A stretch of DNA of 64,000 nt from Bradyrhizobium sp. SZCCT0148 (lineage in GTDB: Bacteria > Pseudomonadota > Alphaproteobacteria > Rhizobiales > Xanthobacteraceae), in NCBI RefSeq assembly GCF_018129985.1, contig NZ_JAFCKT010000001.1, positions 310,001 to 374,000 of the forward strand, written 5' to 3'. The notes under the pieces are model-generated. The model was not told the DNA's origin, did no database searches, and saw only the letters and a program-made list of their open reading frames with translations. The translations under genes and the position numbers were made by a program. Shown in pieces: positions 54,175-62,521 of this stretch (position 1 is its first letter; every line of letters starts with the position of its first letter).

Positions 54175-55182
54175 ATGAAAGCCTGGCAGGTCGCGCGGGA
54201 CTGGTCGATCGAGGGGATGGAGCTGGCCGATCTGCCGGAGCCTGCGCCAGGACCGGGCCAGGTCGCGGTGCGGATGAAGGCGGCAGCGCTCAACTATCGC
54301 GATCTGCTTACGATCGGCGGCAAGGGCGGCGTCACCCGATTGCCGCTGATCCCGTTCTCGGACGGAGCGGGCGAGGTGGTCGCAATCGGCGACGGCGTCA
54401 CCCGCGTTGCGACAGGCGATCGCGTCTGTCCGATGTTCTTCCAGTCCTGGATCGACGGACAGGTTTCGGCGGCCAGCCGCCGTTACGCGCTCGGCGGCAC
54501 GCGGCCCGGCGTGCTGCAGGAGGCGATGGTGCTCGATGCCGAGGGTGTCAGCCGGATGCCCTCGCATCTGTCGTTCCGGGAGGCCGCGACGCTGCCCTGC
54601 GCCGGGCTCACCGCCTGGCGTGCATTGTTCGAAGAAGCGCGTGTGAAGCCCGGTGATACCGTGCTGGTGCAGGGCACCGGCGGAGTCTCGATCTTCGCGC
54701 TGCAATTCGCGAAGCTCGCCGGCGCCGGCGTGATTGTGACGTCGTCGAGCGACGAGAAGCTCGAACGCGCCAGGGCGCTCGGTGCCGACCACACCATCAA
54801 CTATTGTTCAGTACCGGAATGGGGCAAGGCCGCTGCGGCATGGACCGGCGGAGGGGTGAATCACGTCGTCGAAGTCGGCGGCAAAGACACCTTCGCGCAA
54901 TCGCTCGAGGCCGTGCGCGTCGGTGGCACGATCCTGGTGATCGGCGTGCTCACGGGCTTCTCGCAGCAGATCGCGATACCGAGCCTGTTCGCCAAAAACC
55001 TGCACGTCATCGGCCTCTCCGTCGGAAGCCGCCGCATGTTCGAGGGGATGACGGCCGCAATCGAACGCAACGGAATGAAGCCGGTGGTCGATCGTGTGTG
55101 CAGCTTCAATGCCGTACCGGATGCGCTGCGGTTGATGCAGCAGGGCGGCCACTTCGGCAAGATCGTGGTCGAATTCGACTAA
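54175..55182 (+). CDS. MDR oxidoreductase, zinc-independent quinone-oxidoreductase-like
   Basis: A 335-residue medium-chain dehydrogenase. The NADPH site is VLVQGTGGVSIFALQFAKLAG followed by VTSSS, a serine that favours NADP. The structural-zinc cysteine cluster of class alcohol dehydrogenases is absent, so it belongs with quinone oxidoreductases and enoyl reductases. LNYRDLLTIGGKGG and PLIPFSDGAGEVVAIGDGV are as in that group. It starts 15 bases after the acyl-CoA synthetase gene and is probably cotranscribed; a role reducing a CoA-bound enoyl intermediate or an aldehyde is possible. A truncated repeat-like sequence follows its stop. Confidence 0.9.
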   Translation: MKAWQVARDWSIEGMELADLPEPAPGPGQVAVRMKAAALNYRDLLTIGGKGGVTRLPLIPFSDGAGEVVAIGDGVTRVATGDRVCPMFFQSWIDGQVSAASRRYALGGTRPGVLQEAMVLDAEGVSRMPSHLSFREAATLPCAGLTAWRALFEEARVKPGDTVLVQGTGGVSIFALQFAKLAGAGVIVTSSSDEKLERARALGADHTINYCSVPEWGKAAAAWTGGGVNHVVEVGGKDTFAQSLEAVRVGGTILVIGVLTGFSQQIAIPSLFAKNLHVIGLSVGSRRMFEGMTAAIERNGMKPVVDRVCSFNAVPDALRLMQQGGHFGKIVVEFD

Positions 55183-55232
55183 AGCGCTTTCGAGCGAAAA
55201 AGGGTTTGCGTTAAGACGACGCGTTAAAAAAG
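55181..55232. repeat. Repeat-like sequence after the MDR gene (AAAGCGCTTTCGAGCGA...)
   Basis: AAAGCGCTTTCGAGCGAAA, then GGTTTGCGTTAAGACGACGC and GTTAAAAAAG. The pattern resembles a dispersed intergenic element of Rhizobiales that I recall as AAAGCGCTTTCGAGCGAAG...GCGT...GCGTCAAA, here shortened. The resemblance is from memory; nothing else in this window matches it. Confidence 0.4.
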
Positions 55233-55237
55233 AAGCT

Positions 55238-56188
55238 CTACTTGCTCTCGCCGGAGAGTTTCCTGACGTCGTCCGGCGTTTGCCCGAAGCGGCGGCGAAA
55301 TGCGCGATGGAAGTATGAGACGTCGTGAAAGCCCGCGAGATGGGCGATCTCGATGATCTTGCGGGTGCGCATGGCTGGGTTTTGGAGCAGACGCTCGGCG
55401 CGCAGCAAGCGCTGCTCCAGCACGAAGCCGCTATAGGTGATGCCGGCCTGCTCGAACAGCAACTGGATCGTGCGCGGGCTGACCCGATGCGCGGCCGACA
55501 GGCCGGCGAGCGACAGCGCGGGGCTGTCCAGCTGCGCCAGGATGTCGGATTTGAGCGTCTCCAGACGCGCTGCGGCAAGGCCACGCGTCCGCGCTTCCTC
55601 GGCGACGTCGCCGCGGGCCCCGATCATCAACACCGCAAGATCGAACAAATGCTGCGAGACAGCATCGAGCTCCGCGGCCGCGAGCTTGTCGGCATAGGCA
55701 TGCGCGAGATCGTAGTATCGGAGGAACATCGAGGTGATTGGATTGGCGCCGGGGATCGATCCTGCAATCAGGTCCTCGGCATTCGGGCAGGCGCGCAGCA
55801 ACGCCTTGCGCGGTAGCAGCGCGGTCTGAAAATGGCCGTGCCCCATCTGGGTGATCTGGGCGCCCTTGATCGAGGGGTCGCCGATCGTGACGTCGCCCGC
55901 GGCAACCTCCAGGGGACGCTTCCCCATGGCGCCGCTCAGCGCTGAATTGGGCGACATCGTAATCACCAGTTCGTCATTCGTCCCCAGCGACACGAAAGAT
56001 ATCGGCGAGCCGAACGAGGCGGAGAGTCTGAGGCGGGGAAGGATGGCCGGCGCAATGGTCCGGTGAACGCGCCCTTCTCCAACCGGGACGAAATCGACAT
56101 TCGCGACCTGACGGCAGAACTGCTCGCGCCATCTTTCATAGGCCGGGCCATTCGGGTCGCCGTCGAACGAGAGTTGAGGCTGGATCAT
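55238..56188 (-). CDS. AraC-family transcriptional regulator
   Basis: A 316-residue regulator (from the ATG 56188). The C-terminal DNA-binding domain has two helix-turn-helix motifs: LSLAGLSAAHRVSPRTIQLLF and KIIEIAHLAGFHDVSYFHRAFRRRFGQTPDD, the latter the AraC signature. The N-terminal 200 residues are an effector-type domain resembling the AraC-binding 2 group (FVSLGTNDELVITMSPNS). The start is uncertain: the frame is open to 56320, and no clear ribosome binding site distinguishes. It converges with the MDR gene, so it may control the acyl-CoA synthetase pathway or the divergent outer-membrane gene at 56467. Confidence 0.9.
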   Translation of the reverse strand: MIQPQLSFDGDPNGPAYERWREQFCRQVANVDFVPVGEGRVHRTIAPAILPRLRLSASFGSPISFVSLGTNDELVITMSPNSALSGAMGKRPLEVAAGDVTIGDPSIKGAQITQMGHGHFQTALLPRKALLRACPNAEDLIAGSIPGANPITSMFLRYYDLAHAYADKLAAAELDAVSQHLFDLAVLMIGARGDVAEEARTRGLAAARLETLKSDILAQLDSPALSLAGLSAAHRVSPRTIQLLFEQAGITYSGFVLEQRLLRAERLLQNPAMRTRKIIEIAHLAGFHDVSYFHRAFRRRFGQTPDDVRKLSGESK

Positions 56189-56466
56189 TGATCGGAGAGG
56201 CGGTGAGTTGGCGATGTCTGCAGGTTGTATCGTCGGTCCGCTGCGCCGCAACGCCAAAAGCGCGGGATTGCGTGATAAGCCATTCGCGATGGCGCGCTGA
56301 GACGCGACCAGGTGCCGCATCCCGTGTGCCCGGATCGCAACAGGCTCCAGCTTTGCGGCGGCCTTTCATTTCAGTCCATCCCGCGCTGCGCTCCCTGCCA
56401 CGAACGCAAATCGCTTCCTGCCTATCGTCGTCCGTGAGTGATCGACCGATTGGAAGGGAATGACAG

Positions 56467-57318
56467 ATGACACCTCGTGCGCGCTATCTGCTGCAGGCTC
56501 TGCTGGCGCTTGGTCTTGGGGCGGCTTGCGCTGCCGATGCAACGGCTGCCGACGTCGCGCTGAAGGCGCCGCCTGCGCCGCTGCCGGTCGGCTTCAGCTG
56601 GACGGGCTTCTATGCGGGTGTTCATGTGGGCTACGGCACCGGCGACGGCAATGCGGCGCGGGTCGATCCCAGTGCGCTTCCGGCGCTGTTTCCCGGCGTG
56701 AACAAGCTGACCTCGACGTCATCTGCGCCGTTCGCGCTTGGTGTCGGTCAGTCGGGCTGGCTGGGCGGGTTGCAGGCGGGTTACAATTGGCAGAGCGGGC
56801 ATCTGGTCGCCGGCGTCGAGGCAGACATCAGTGCCGCCGGGATCGGCGGACGCGCGTCCGGCTCTTATGCGTTCCGCCCGGTCTTCCTGGTCGGCGATTT
56901 CGACAATTACACCGGCACCGTGACGGTGACCCAGGACATCGATTATCTCGGCACGCTGCGCGGCCGCCTCGGTTATGCCAGCCACAACTGGCTGTTCTAC
57001 GCGACAGGCGGTCTCGCCTGGGCGCACGTCAAGGCACGTCTCGACAGCAGCCATGTCAGGCTGACCAATAATTTCCCAATTCCCGGTCTCCCCGGCGCAC
57101 TGGACGGTCATGCCTCGGCGAGTGGTTACAATCTCGGCTACGCGGTCGGCGGCGGCGGAGAGTGGGCGTTCGCGCCGCACTGGTCGTTCAAGGCGGAGTA
57201 TTTGTATCTTAACCTTGGTCGTCAGCTTTCCCTGTCCATTCCCGCGACGAGCCTCGCCGCCAGCGACATCGAGCTCCATACCTTCAGGATCGGTCTGAAC
57301 CGGCAATTTGCGCCATGA
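56467..57318 (+). CDS. Outer-membrane beta-barrel protein (Omp25/Omp31-like)
   Basis: A 283-residue outer-membrane protein. A signal peptide ends ATAADVALKAPP, the ADVALKAPPAP start being typical of Rhizobiales Omp25-like proteins. The mature chain begins WTGFYAGVHVGYGTGDG, with amphipathic strands throughout (QAGYNWQSGHLVAGVEADIS, GTLRGRLGYASHNWLFYATGG, EWAFAPHWSFKAEYLYLNLG) and ends HTFRIGLNRQFAP. Eight-stranded barrels of this group have about 200-280 residues. An AAGGGAA site precedes the ATG. It diverges from the AraC gene; a role as porin-like structural protein is likely. Confidence 0.92.
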   Translation: MTPRARYLLQALLALGLGAACAADATAADVALKAPPAPLPVGFSWTGFYAGVHVGYGTGDGNAARVDPSALPALFPGVNKLTSTSSAPFALGVGQSGWLGGLQAGYNWQSGHLVAGVEADISAAGIGGRASGSYAFRPVFLVGDFDNYTGTVTVTQDIDYLGTLRGRLGYASHNWLFYATGGLAWAHVKARLDSSHVRLTNNFPIPGLPGALDGHASASGYNLGYAVGGGGEWAFAPHWSFKAEYLYLNLGRQLSLSIPATSLAASDIELHTFRIGLNRQFAP

Positions 57319-57624
57319 TGTCGGTGATAGCGGCGAAGCTGAAAGTCTTCATCGTCGCGCCGAAGGCCAGCCACAACGCCATCGATGCAAGACCGAAACC
57401 GCCGATCAGCCCGGTCGACCGGCTGCGCGCCTGAAGGATGACGCCGATCCAACGCCCGACTGCATGCCGATCATGCTCGCGCCTTCTAGGCCGATCGTTG
57501 TGGCGTTGATCCGAACGTTACTGACGCCCGCCGCGTCGGTTCCAGTCACGCCGCTGCTGCTCGTCGACCTTGCTGAACGCGTGTTCGCAATGCCATCCTG
57601 GGCTCTTCCCACGGAGCTCTGGCC
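57319..57624. other. Intergenic region between the OMP and rubredoxin/MBL genes
   Basis: About 306 bases without a gene I can support. One minus-strand frame (ending at a TGA 57284-57286, inside the OMP 3' end) reads RSTGLIGGFGLASMALWLAF followed by GATMKTFSFAAITDIMAQ, which looks protein-like, but has no start codon with a ribosome binding site. A decayed gene is possible. Confidence 0.4.
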
Positions 57625-58428
57625 ATGCCTTTCTGGACCTGCGAAACCTGCGGCGCGCAATTCCCGAATGGTGCAAATCCGCCGGCCTCCTGCGTGATCT
57701 GCGAGGACGAGCGGCAGTTCGTGAACTGGAGCGGGCAGACCTTTCTCACGCGTGAGGAGCTGGCGCGCGGACACCGGCTGGTGCAACGCGACGATCTCGG
57801 CCTCACCGGGATCGGCCTGGAGCCGAGCTTCGCCATCGGGCAGCGCGCGCTACTGGTGCCTCAAGGCGACGGCTGCGTGATGTGGGATTGCATTCCGCTC
57901 GCGACCGACGACGTCATCCCACATGTCGCAGCACTCGGCGGGCTGAAGGCGATCGCGATCTCGCATCCGCATTACTACGGCGCGGCCGCCGACTGGAGCG
58001 ACGCCTTTGGCGGCGTGCCGGTCTATCTGCACGCCGACGATCGCGCCTTCGTCACGCGGCCGCATCCTTCGATCGTGCACTGGACCGGTGAGAGCCTCCG
58101 CATCTCCGACGATGTCCGGCTGCTGCGCACCGGCGGACATTTCGCCGGCGCCACCATGCTGCACTCGGCGCGCAGTGCGGATGGCAGGGGCGCGCTGCTC
58201 ACCGGCGACATCGCCCAGGTGACGATGGACCGCCGCTTCGTCAGCTTCATGTATTCCTACCCCAACTACATCCCGCTCAATGCTGCTGCGGTGCGGCGGA
58301 TCGCGGCCGCCGTCGCGCCGCTCGCCTTCGACCGCATTTATGGCGCCTGGTGGGGTTGCAACATCGCTGGCGGCGCCAAGGCCGCCTTTGCGGCGTCAGT
58401 GGAGCGCTATCTGGCGGCCATCGCGTGA
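57625..58428 (+). CDS. Rubredoxin-like zinc ribbon fused to a degenerate MBL-fold domain
   Basis: A 267-residue protein. Residues 1-30 form a rubredoxin-like ribbon with four cysteines in two C-x2-C pairs (CETCGAQF and CVICEDE). The rest has an MBL-type fold, but the metal motif HxHxDH reads SHPHYYG: the first two histidines stay, the Asp is Tyr and the last His is Gly. GGHFAGATMLH and TGDIAQV keep a later His and the Asp. This variant occurs in a recognised side group of MBL proteins, so it may bind one metal or have another role. The ATG at 57625 is supported by the conserved MPFWTCETCG start. Confidence 0.85.
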   Translation: MPFWTCETCGAQFPNGANPPASCVICEDERQFVNWSGQTFLTREELARGHRLVQRDDLGLTGIGLEPSFAIGQRALLVPQGDGCVMWDCIPLATDDVIPHVAALGGLKAIAISHPHYYGAAADWSDAFGGVPVYLHADDRAFVTRPHPSIVHWTGESLRISDDVRLLRTGGHFAGATMLHSARSADGRGALLTGDIAQVTMDRRFVSFMYSYPNYIPLNAAAVRRIAAAVAPLAFDRIYGAWWGCNIAGGAKAAFAASVERYLAAIA

Positions 58429-58465
58429 ATGGGCGGGCGTTCGGATTTATCTTGCCGGCCCATCT

Positions 58466-58488
58466 TAACTGTACTAAAAGTACAGTTA
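58466..58488. promoter_or_regulatory. Perfect 10-bp palindrome upstream of the MetX-like gene
   Basis: TAACTGTACT (58466-58475), AAA, AGTACAGTTA (58479-58488): perfect 10-bp arms with a three-base centre in an otherwise GC-rich 156-bp gap. It overlaps a possible TATAAG -10 region at its right end and lies about 97 bases before the gene start. This is the form of a TetR- or MarR-type operator; no such regulator is encoded next to it. Confidence 0.7.
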
Positions 58489-58584
58489 TAAGAGCGTGGC
58501 GCAAGGGCGCGTCCGCGGAACCCGGCATGATCGATGCATTGCCGCGTCAGCGGCGTATTCTTTGCTGCGGGCGGAGTTCGGTTC

Positions 58585-59595
58585 ATGACGGCGCACTACG
58601 AGATCTTCGAGGCCGGCGACGTCACCCTCCAGTCCGGGACCGTCTTCCCCTCGATGAAGCTCGCCTACAAGACCTACGGCACGCTGAACCCGGCCAAAGA
58701 CAACGTCATCCTCTATCCGACCTCATTCAGCGCGCAGCACACGGACACCGAATGGCTGATTGGTCCGGAGAGCGTGCTCGATCCCACGCGCTACTTCATC
58801 GTCATCCCGAACCTGTTCGGCAATGGCCTGTCGTCGTCGCCGTCGAATACAGCAGTGCCGTTTCCCGAGGTGAGTTATCACGATGCCATCGCGGTCCAGC
58901 ACCGGCTGCTCACCGAGCGCTTCGGCATCGCGAAGCTTGCCTTGGTCTATGGCTGGTCGATGGGCGGCATGCAGGCTTATCATTGGGCGGCGCTGCATCC
59001 TGACATGGTGCAACGTGCAGCCGTGGTCTGCGGCAGCGCGCGTTGCGCGCCCTACAATTACGTCTTCCTAGAGAGCGTGAAGGCCGCGCTCACTGCCGAT
59101 CCCGCCTTCCGCGACGGCCGCTTCGTGGAGAAGCCGGTTGCCGGCTATCGCGCCATGGGGCGGGTCTATGCCGGCTGGGCGATGTCGCATGGCTTCTATC
59201 GCGACGAGCTCTGGCGCGAGGCCGGCTTCACCTCGCTTGAGGATTATCTCGCCCGCGTCTGGGATACGACGTTCGCCCGCCGCGATGCCAATGATCTGAT
59301 GGCGCAGGTCGGCATCTGGCAGAATGGCGACATCAGCCGCTGTGCGACCTTCGCTGGCGATTTCGATCGCGCGCTGGCGGCGATCAAGGCGCACATGCTG
59401 CTGATGCCGGGCGCGACCGATCGCTATTTCGATGTCCGCGACAACGAAGACGAACTCGGCCGGCTGACTGGCGCGAGATCGGCGGTACTGCATCCGATCC
59501 CGTCGCTGCATGGCCATCGCGCCGGCAACCCCATCGGCAATCTTCGCGACCAGGCCTTTCTCAGGGCCGAGGTCGCGGCGCTTCTCGGCAAGTAA
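58585..59595 (+). CDS. MetX-like alpha/beta hydrolase (homoserine O-acetyltransferase family)
   Basis: A 336-residue member of the homoserine O-acetyltransferase-like family. It starts with FEAGDVTLQSGTVFPSMKLAYKTYGTLN, has FGNGLSSSPSNT, the nucleophile Ser125 in YGWSMGGMQAYHWAALHP, an Asp in ATDRYFDVRD, and a histidine in LHGHRAGNP. The closing Asp/His positions fit the catalytic triad. Relatives include true MetX and non-methionine acyl transferases, so the exact reaction is open. The ATG at 58585 is chosen; the open frame from 58534 has no family resemblance. The desaturase gene follows 15 bases later and is probably cotranscribed. Confidence 0.85.
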   Translation: MTAHYEIFEAGDVTLQSGTVFPSMKLAYKTYGTLNPAKDNVILYPTSFSAQHTDTEWLIGPESVLDPTRYFIVIPNLFGNGLSSSPSNTAVPFPEVSYHDAIAVQHRLLTERFGIAKLALVYGWSMGGMQAYHWAALHPDMVQRAAVVCGSARCAPYNYVFLESVKAALTADPAFRDGRFVEKPVAGYRAMGRVYAGWAMSHGFYRDELWREAGFTSLEDYLARVWDTTFARRDANDLMAQVGIWQNGDISRCATFAGDFDRALAAIKAHMLLMPGATDRYFDVRDNEDELGRLTGARSAVLHPIPSLHGHRAGNPIGNLRDQAFLRAEVAALLGK

Positions 59596-59609
59596 GGCAG
59601 GCATCGATC

Positions 59610-60575
59610 ATGACCGACGCAACCGTTTCAGAGTCCGGCCACCGCCTGAAGCCGCTGTCACCGGCGATGCTGCGCGAGCTGTCGGTTCGCTCCGATCTCC
59701 GGGGTGCGGCGCAGAGCCTCGGCCATTATGGCGTGATCTTGCTGGTGGGAACGCTGATCTGGAAGATTTCGTCGACATGGGGCGTGCTCTGGGCGCTGCC
59801 GCTGATGGCGGTACAGGGCTATGTCATCGCTTTCCTGTTCATGGCGGTGCACGAGACCGCGCACAAGACCGCGTTCAGGAGCCGGAGCCTCAACCTCGTC
59901 GTCGGTTATCTCTCGGCTTTCCTCATCGGATTGCCCTACGAATATTACTGCCTGTTTCACTGGGACCATCACCGCTACACCCAGGATCCGGACAAGGATC
60001 CCGAATTGATCGTCGGGGTGAAGCCGACATCCGACACGCAGCTCGCGATCGCCTATAGCGGTGTGCTCCAGGTCGCCGGCCGCCTCCGGCTGATGCTCGG
60101 CCATGCGATCACCGGCAAGGTCACCGTGCCCTGGATCCCCGAAAGCAAGCGCGCCGTCATCGTGCGAGAGGCGCGTGCCTATATCGCGCTCTATGCACTG
60201 CTGCTCGCGCTGTCGCTGTGGTGCTCCTCGGCCTTGCTGCTCTGGGTCTGGATCGTTCCGCTGGTCGTCGGGCAGTTCTTCCTACGGCCCTATCTCTATG
60301 CCGAGCATACCGGCTGCGAGCGCACGCGCAGCGCTTTCCAGAATACCCGCACCACCTACACCGCGGCGATCGTCAAATGGTTCGCGTGGAACATGCCCTA
60401 CCATGTCGAGCACCACGCCTACCCCTCGATCCCGTTTCACGCACTGCCGAAGCTTAACGCAATCGTGGACGGCGAGATCGTCCATCGCGGTCGCGGTTAC
60501 ATCAGAACGACGCGTGAGACCTGGATCTGGTTTCGTCGGCAGCTGGAGGCCGGCCCGATTGACGAACGTCGCTGA
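59610..60575 (+). CDS. Fatty acid desaturase (membrane diiron)
   Basis: A 321-residue membrane desaturase. All three histidine boxes are present: HETAH at 81-85, HWDHH at 117-121 and HVEHH at 265-269, with hydrophobic helices between (GYVIAFLFMAV, LVVGYLSAFLIGLPYEYYCLF, LYALLLALSLWCSSALLLWVW). The YTQDPDKDPE and RPYLYAEHTGCERTRSAFQN segments are as in beta-carotene or fatty-acid desaturases of soil bacteria. It uses O2 and ferredoxin or flavodoxin-type electrons. The substrate could be an acyl chain or another lipid; the MetX-like neighbour does not decide it. Confidence 0.92.
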   Translation: MTDATVSESGHRLKPLSPAMLRELSVRSDLRGAAQSLGHYGVILLVGTLIWKISSTWGVLWALPLMAVQGYVIAFLFMAVHETAHKTAFRSRSLNLVVGYLSAFLIGLPYEYYCLFHWDHHRYTQDPDKDPELIVGVKPTSDTQLAIAYSGVLQVAGRLRLMLGHAITGKVTVPWIPESKRAVIVREARAYIALYALLLALSLWCSSALLLWVWIVPLVVGQFFLRPYLYAEHTGCERTRSAFQNTRTTYTAAIVKWFAWNMPYHVEHHAYPSIPFHALPKLNAIVDGEIVHRGRGYIRTTRETWIWFRRQLEAGPIDERR

Positions 60576-60848
60576 CGACGTCCCGTAATTTGTCGGGCAT
60601 CTGCCGGGTTCCGATAGCAAGTTTTACGACGTGTTCATTGCGCTTGCGCATGGCGCAGAACATTGGAATACCGTTCCGTCGGGCATCGCATAAATGCTTA
60701 GAAATTCAACGGCTTACAGCGGCCGAAAATTATACCTAACGATTCCTTCCGGATCTGGAAAGTTTTAGCCGTCTTGTATTCATGACCAAGCTAGGCCGCT
60801 GCTCTACGTTGGCGACATCAACGCCGCCGACGTGTGGAGAGCTGGGTG

Positions 60849-62081
60849 ATGAGTGCGACGAGAGGCCGTCTTCTGGTGGTCGACGACGATCTGGTGCAAC
60901 GCGTTCTGATCGGCAAGATCGGGGCGAAGCTTGGTTACGAGACGGTCGTTGCTTCCTCCTATGAGGCTGCAACCGAAATTCTGGCCCGCGACACCTTCGA
61001 AATCATGGCACTCGACCTGTCGCTCGGTGAGCATGACGGGGTGGAGTTGTTGCGCTTCGTCGCGGAAGCCGGCCTCCGCGCGATGTCGATCGTGATCATC
61101 AGCGGCTGCGATGATCGCATCATGAAAGCGACGCGACGGCTCGCAAACGGGTTGAAGCTGTCGCTCGGCGGATGCCTGACGAAGCCGCTGGATCTGAACC
61201 GCCTGCGCAGCGCACTGGAATTACCACAGCGCACGCCGCCGGCCGCGAAGTCCGCCTCGCCGCAGTTCCCGATCGTGTCGGACAGGATCTTGCGAGGCCT
61301 CGCCGACGGCGAATTCTTCGTCGAGTTTCAGCCGAAGGTCGCGCTCCAGACCGGCAGGGTCGTCGGCGCCGAGGCGCTGGCGCGCTGGCGCACGGCTGAA
61401 TTCGGGATGGTCTCGCCGATGGTCTTCATTCCAATCGCCGAGGCGGCCGGCCTGATGCCCCAGTTGACCGATTGCATCCTGTCGTCGGCGATGTCGCAGG
61501 GCCGCAAGCTGATCGAGCGCAATCCCGGTTTCACCATCGCGGTCAACATCTCGGGCACGCTGATGTCGGACCTGGCCCTGCCCGAGCGGATCGAGGAGAT
61601 CCTGCGCCGCGAGAACGTCTCCCCTTCGTCGCTGACGGTGGAAATCACCGAGACCTCGGCCATGGCCGACGTCGACCGCGCCAACGACATTCTGGTGCGG
61701 CTGCGGATCAAGAGGATCGGCACGGCCATCGACGATTTCGGCACCGGCTATTCGTCGCTGGCGGCCTTGGCGCGGCTTCCGTTCAGCGAGCTGAAGATCG
61801 ACCAGTCCTTCATCAAGGGCTGTGAATCCGACGACGACATGATGAAGATCGTCGATGCTTCCGTGGCGCTCGCGAAGGCGTTCAACATGAAAGTGGTGGC
61901 CGAAGGCGTCGAGAGCCCGGAGGCGCTTGAGATCGTCCGGCGGATCGGCTGTGACGTCGCACAGGGCTTCCTGTTTGCGCCATCGCTCCGGCGCTCGCGC
62001 GCCGAGCGATGGATCTCTGAACGCAATGCTCTCGTGGACGACCAGGCCGCATCCGCGACGCCGACGGCGCTCGCGGTCTGA
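60849..62081 (+). CDS. Response-regulator receiver plus EAL phosphodiesterase
   Basis: A 410-residue two-domain protein. The receiver (about 5-120) has acidic residues 12-14, the phospho-acceptor Asp56 in ALDLSLG and Lys112 in TKPLD. The EAL domain (about 145-395) is intact: EAL at 175-177 in GAEALARW, the metal ligands in AVNISG and VEITET, IDDFGTGYSS, KIDQSFIKG, VAEGVES and AQGF. It should therefore hydrolyse cyclic di-GMP under control of phosphorylation. No GGDEF domain is present. GGAGA eight bases upstream sets the ATG at 60849; the sensor kinase is not in the window. An AT-richer 270-bp promoter region precedes it. Confidence 0.93.
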   Translation: MSATRGRLLVVDDDLVQRVLIGKIGAKLGYETVVASSYEAATEILARDTFEIMALDLSLGEHDGVELLRFVAEAGLRAMSIVIISGCDDRIMKATRRLANGLKLSLGGCLTKPLDLNRLRSALELPQRTPPAAKSASPQFPIVSDRILRGLADGEFFVEFQPKVALQTGRVVGAEALARWRTAEFGMVSPMVFIPIAEAAGLMPQLTDCILSSAMSQGRKLIERNPGFTIAVNISGTLMSDLALPERIEEILRRENVSPSSLTVEITETSAMADVDRANDILVRLRIKRIGTAIDDFGTGYSSLAALARLPFSELKIDQSFIKGCESDDDMMKIVDASVALAKAFNMKVVAEGVESPEALEIVRRIGCDVAQGFLFAPSLRRSRAERWISERNALVDDQAASATPTALAV

Positions 62082-62088
62082 AACGGCG

Positions 62089-62115
62089 AGCCCCGGTCGC
62101 GAAACGACCGGGGCT
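62089..62115. terminator. Symmetric hairpin between convergent genes
   Basis: AGCCCCGGTCG (62089-62099) pairs perfectly with CGACCGGGGCT (62105-62115) around CGAAA. It lies directly after the EAL gene stop and shortly before the stop of the leftward small gene, so it can serve both. No T-tract on either side. Confidence 0.7.
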
Positions 62116-62137
62116 GCGTCGACCGATGCAGGCGGGC

Positions 62138-62383
62138 TCAGTAGATCCCGTAGGCGCAGACATTCACGACGCGCACGCGCAAGCCGTGGCGGGTCCGTAC
62201 GAGGCGCTCCTGGTAGCAGTTGCTCACGCCGGTGTTGACGTAGATCCCGCCAAAGCCAAAGCCCGGACCCCAGCCATGATGCCAGTGGGGGTGAATGCCG
62301 TGGGCCGACGCCGCGGTGGGCGCGAGAGCGGCGACGCCGAGCGAACCGGCAGCGATCAGGCCAAGAGCAAGCTTACGAAACAT
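62138..62383 (-). CDS. Small secreted histidine-rich protein, unknown function
   Basis: An 81-residue exported protein. A signal peptide (MFRKLALGLIAAGSLGVAAL...) ends at ASA before HGIHPHWHHGWGPGFGFGG, a histidine- and glycine-rich stretch that could bind metal. The C-terminal part (NTGVSNCYQERLVRTRHGLRVRVVNVCAYG) has two cysteines, possibly a disulphide. Such small exported proteins are common in Bradyrhizobium and are not characterised. The start at 62383 gives seven bases from GGAG; ATG 62389 would give only one. Convergent with the EAL gene across the symmetric hairpin. Confidence 0.72.
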   Translation of the reverse strand: MFRKLALGLIAAGSLGVAALAPTAASAHGIHPHWHHGWGPGFGFGGIYVNTGVSNCYQERLVRTRHGLRVRVVNVCAYGIY

Positions 62384-62521
62384 TTTCATTCTCCAGTGTG
62401 GCGCTAGGGCCGTTGTTGTGTCCCTGCATCTCGGTCGGGCCGAAATGCGAATGCGTTCACACGGCAAGGGGAGAATCGTGTTTCAGGACTGTTTCGTGGG
62501 CTTCGGCAAAATATGCCGGCA

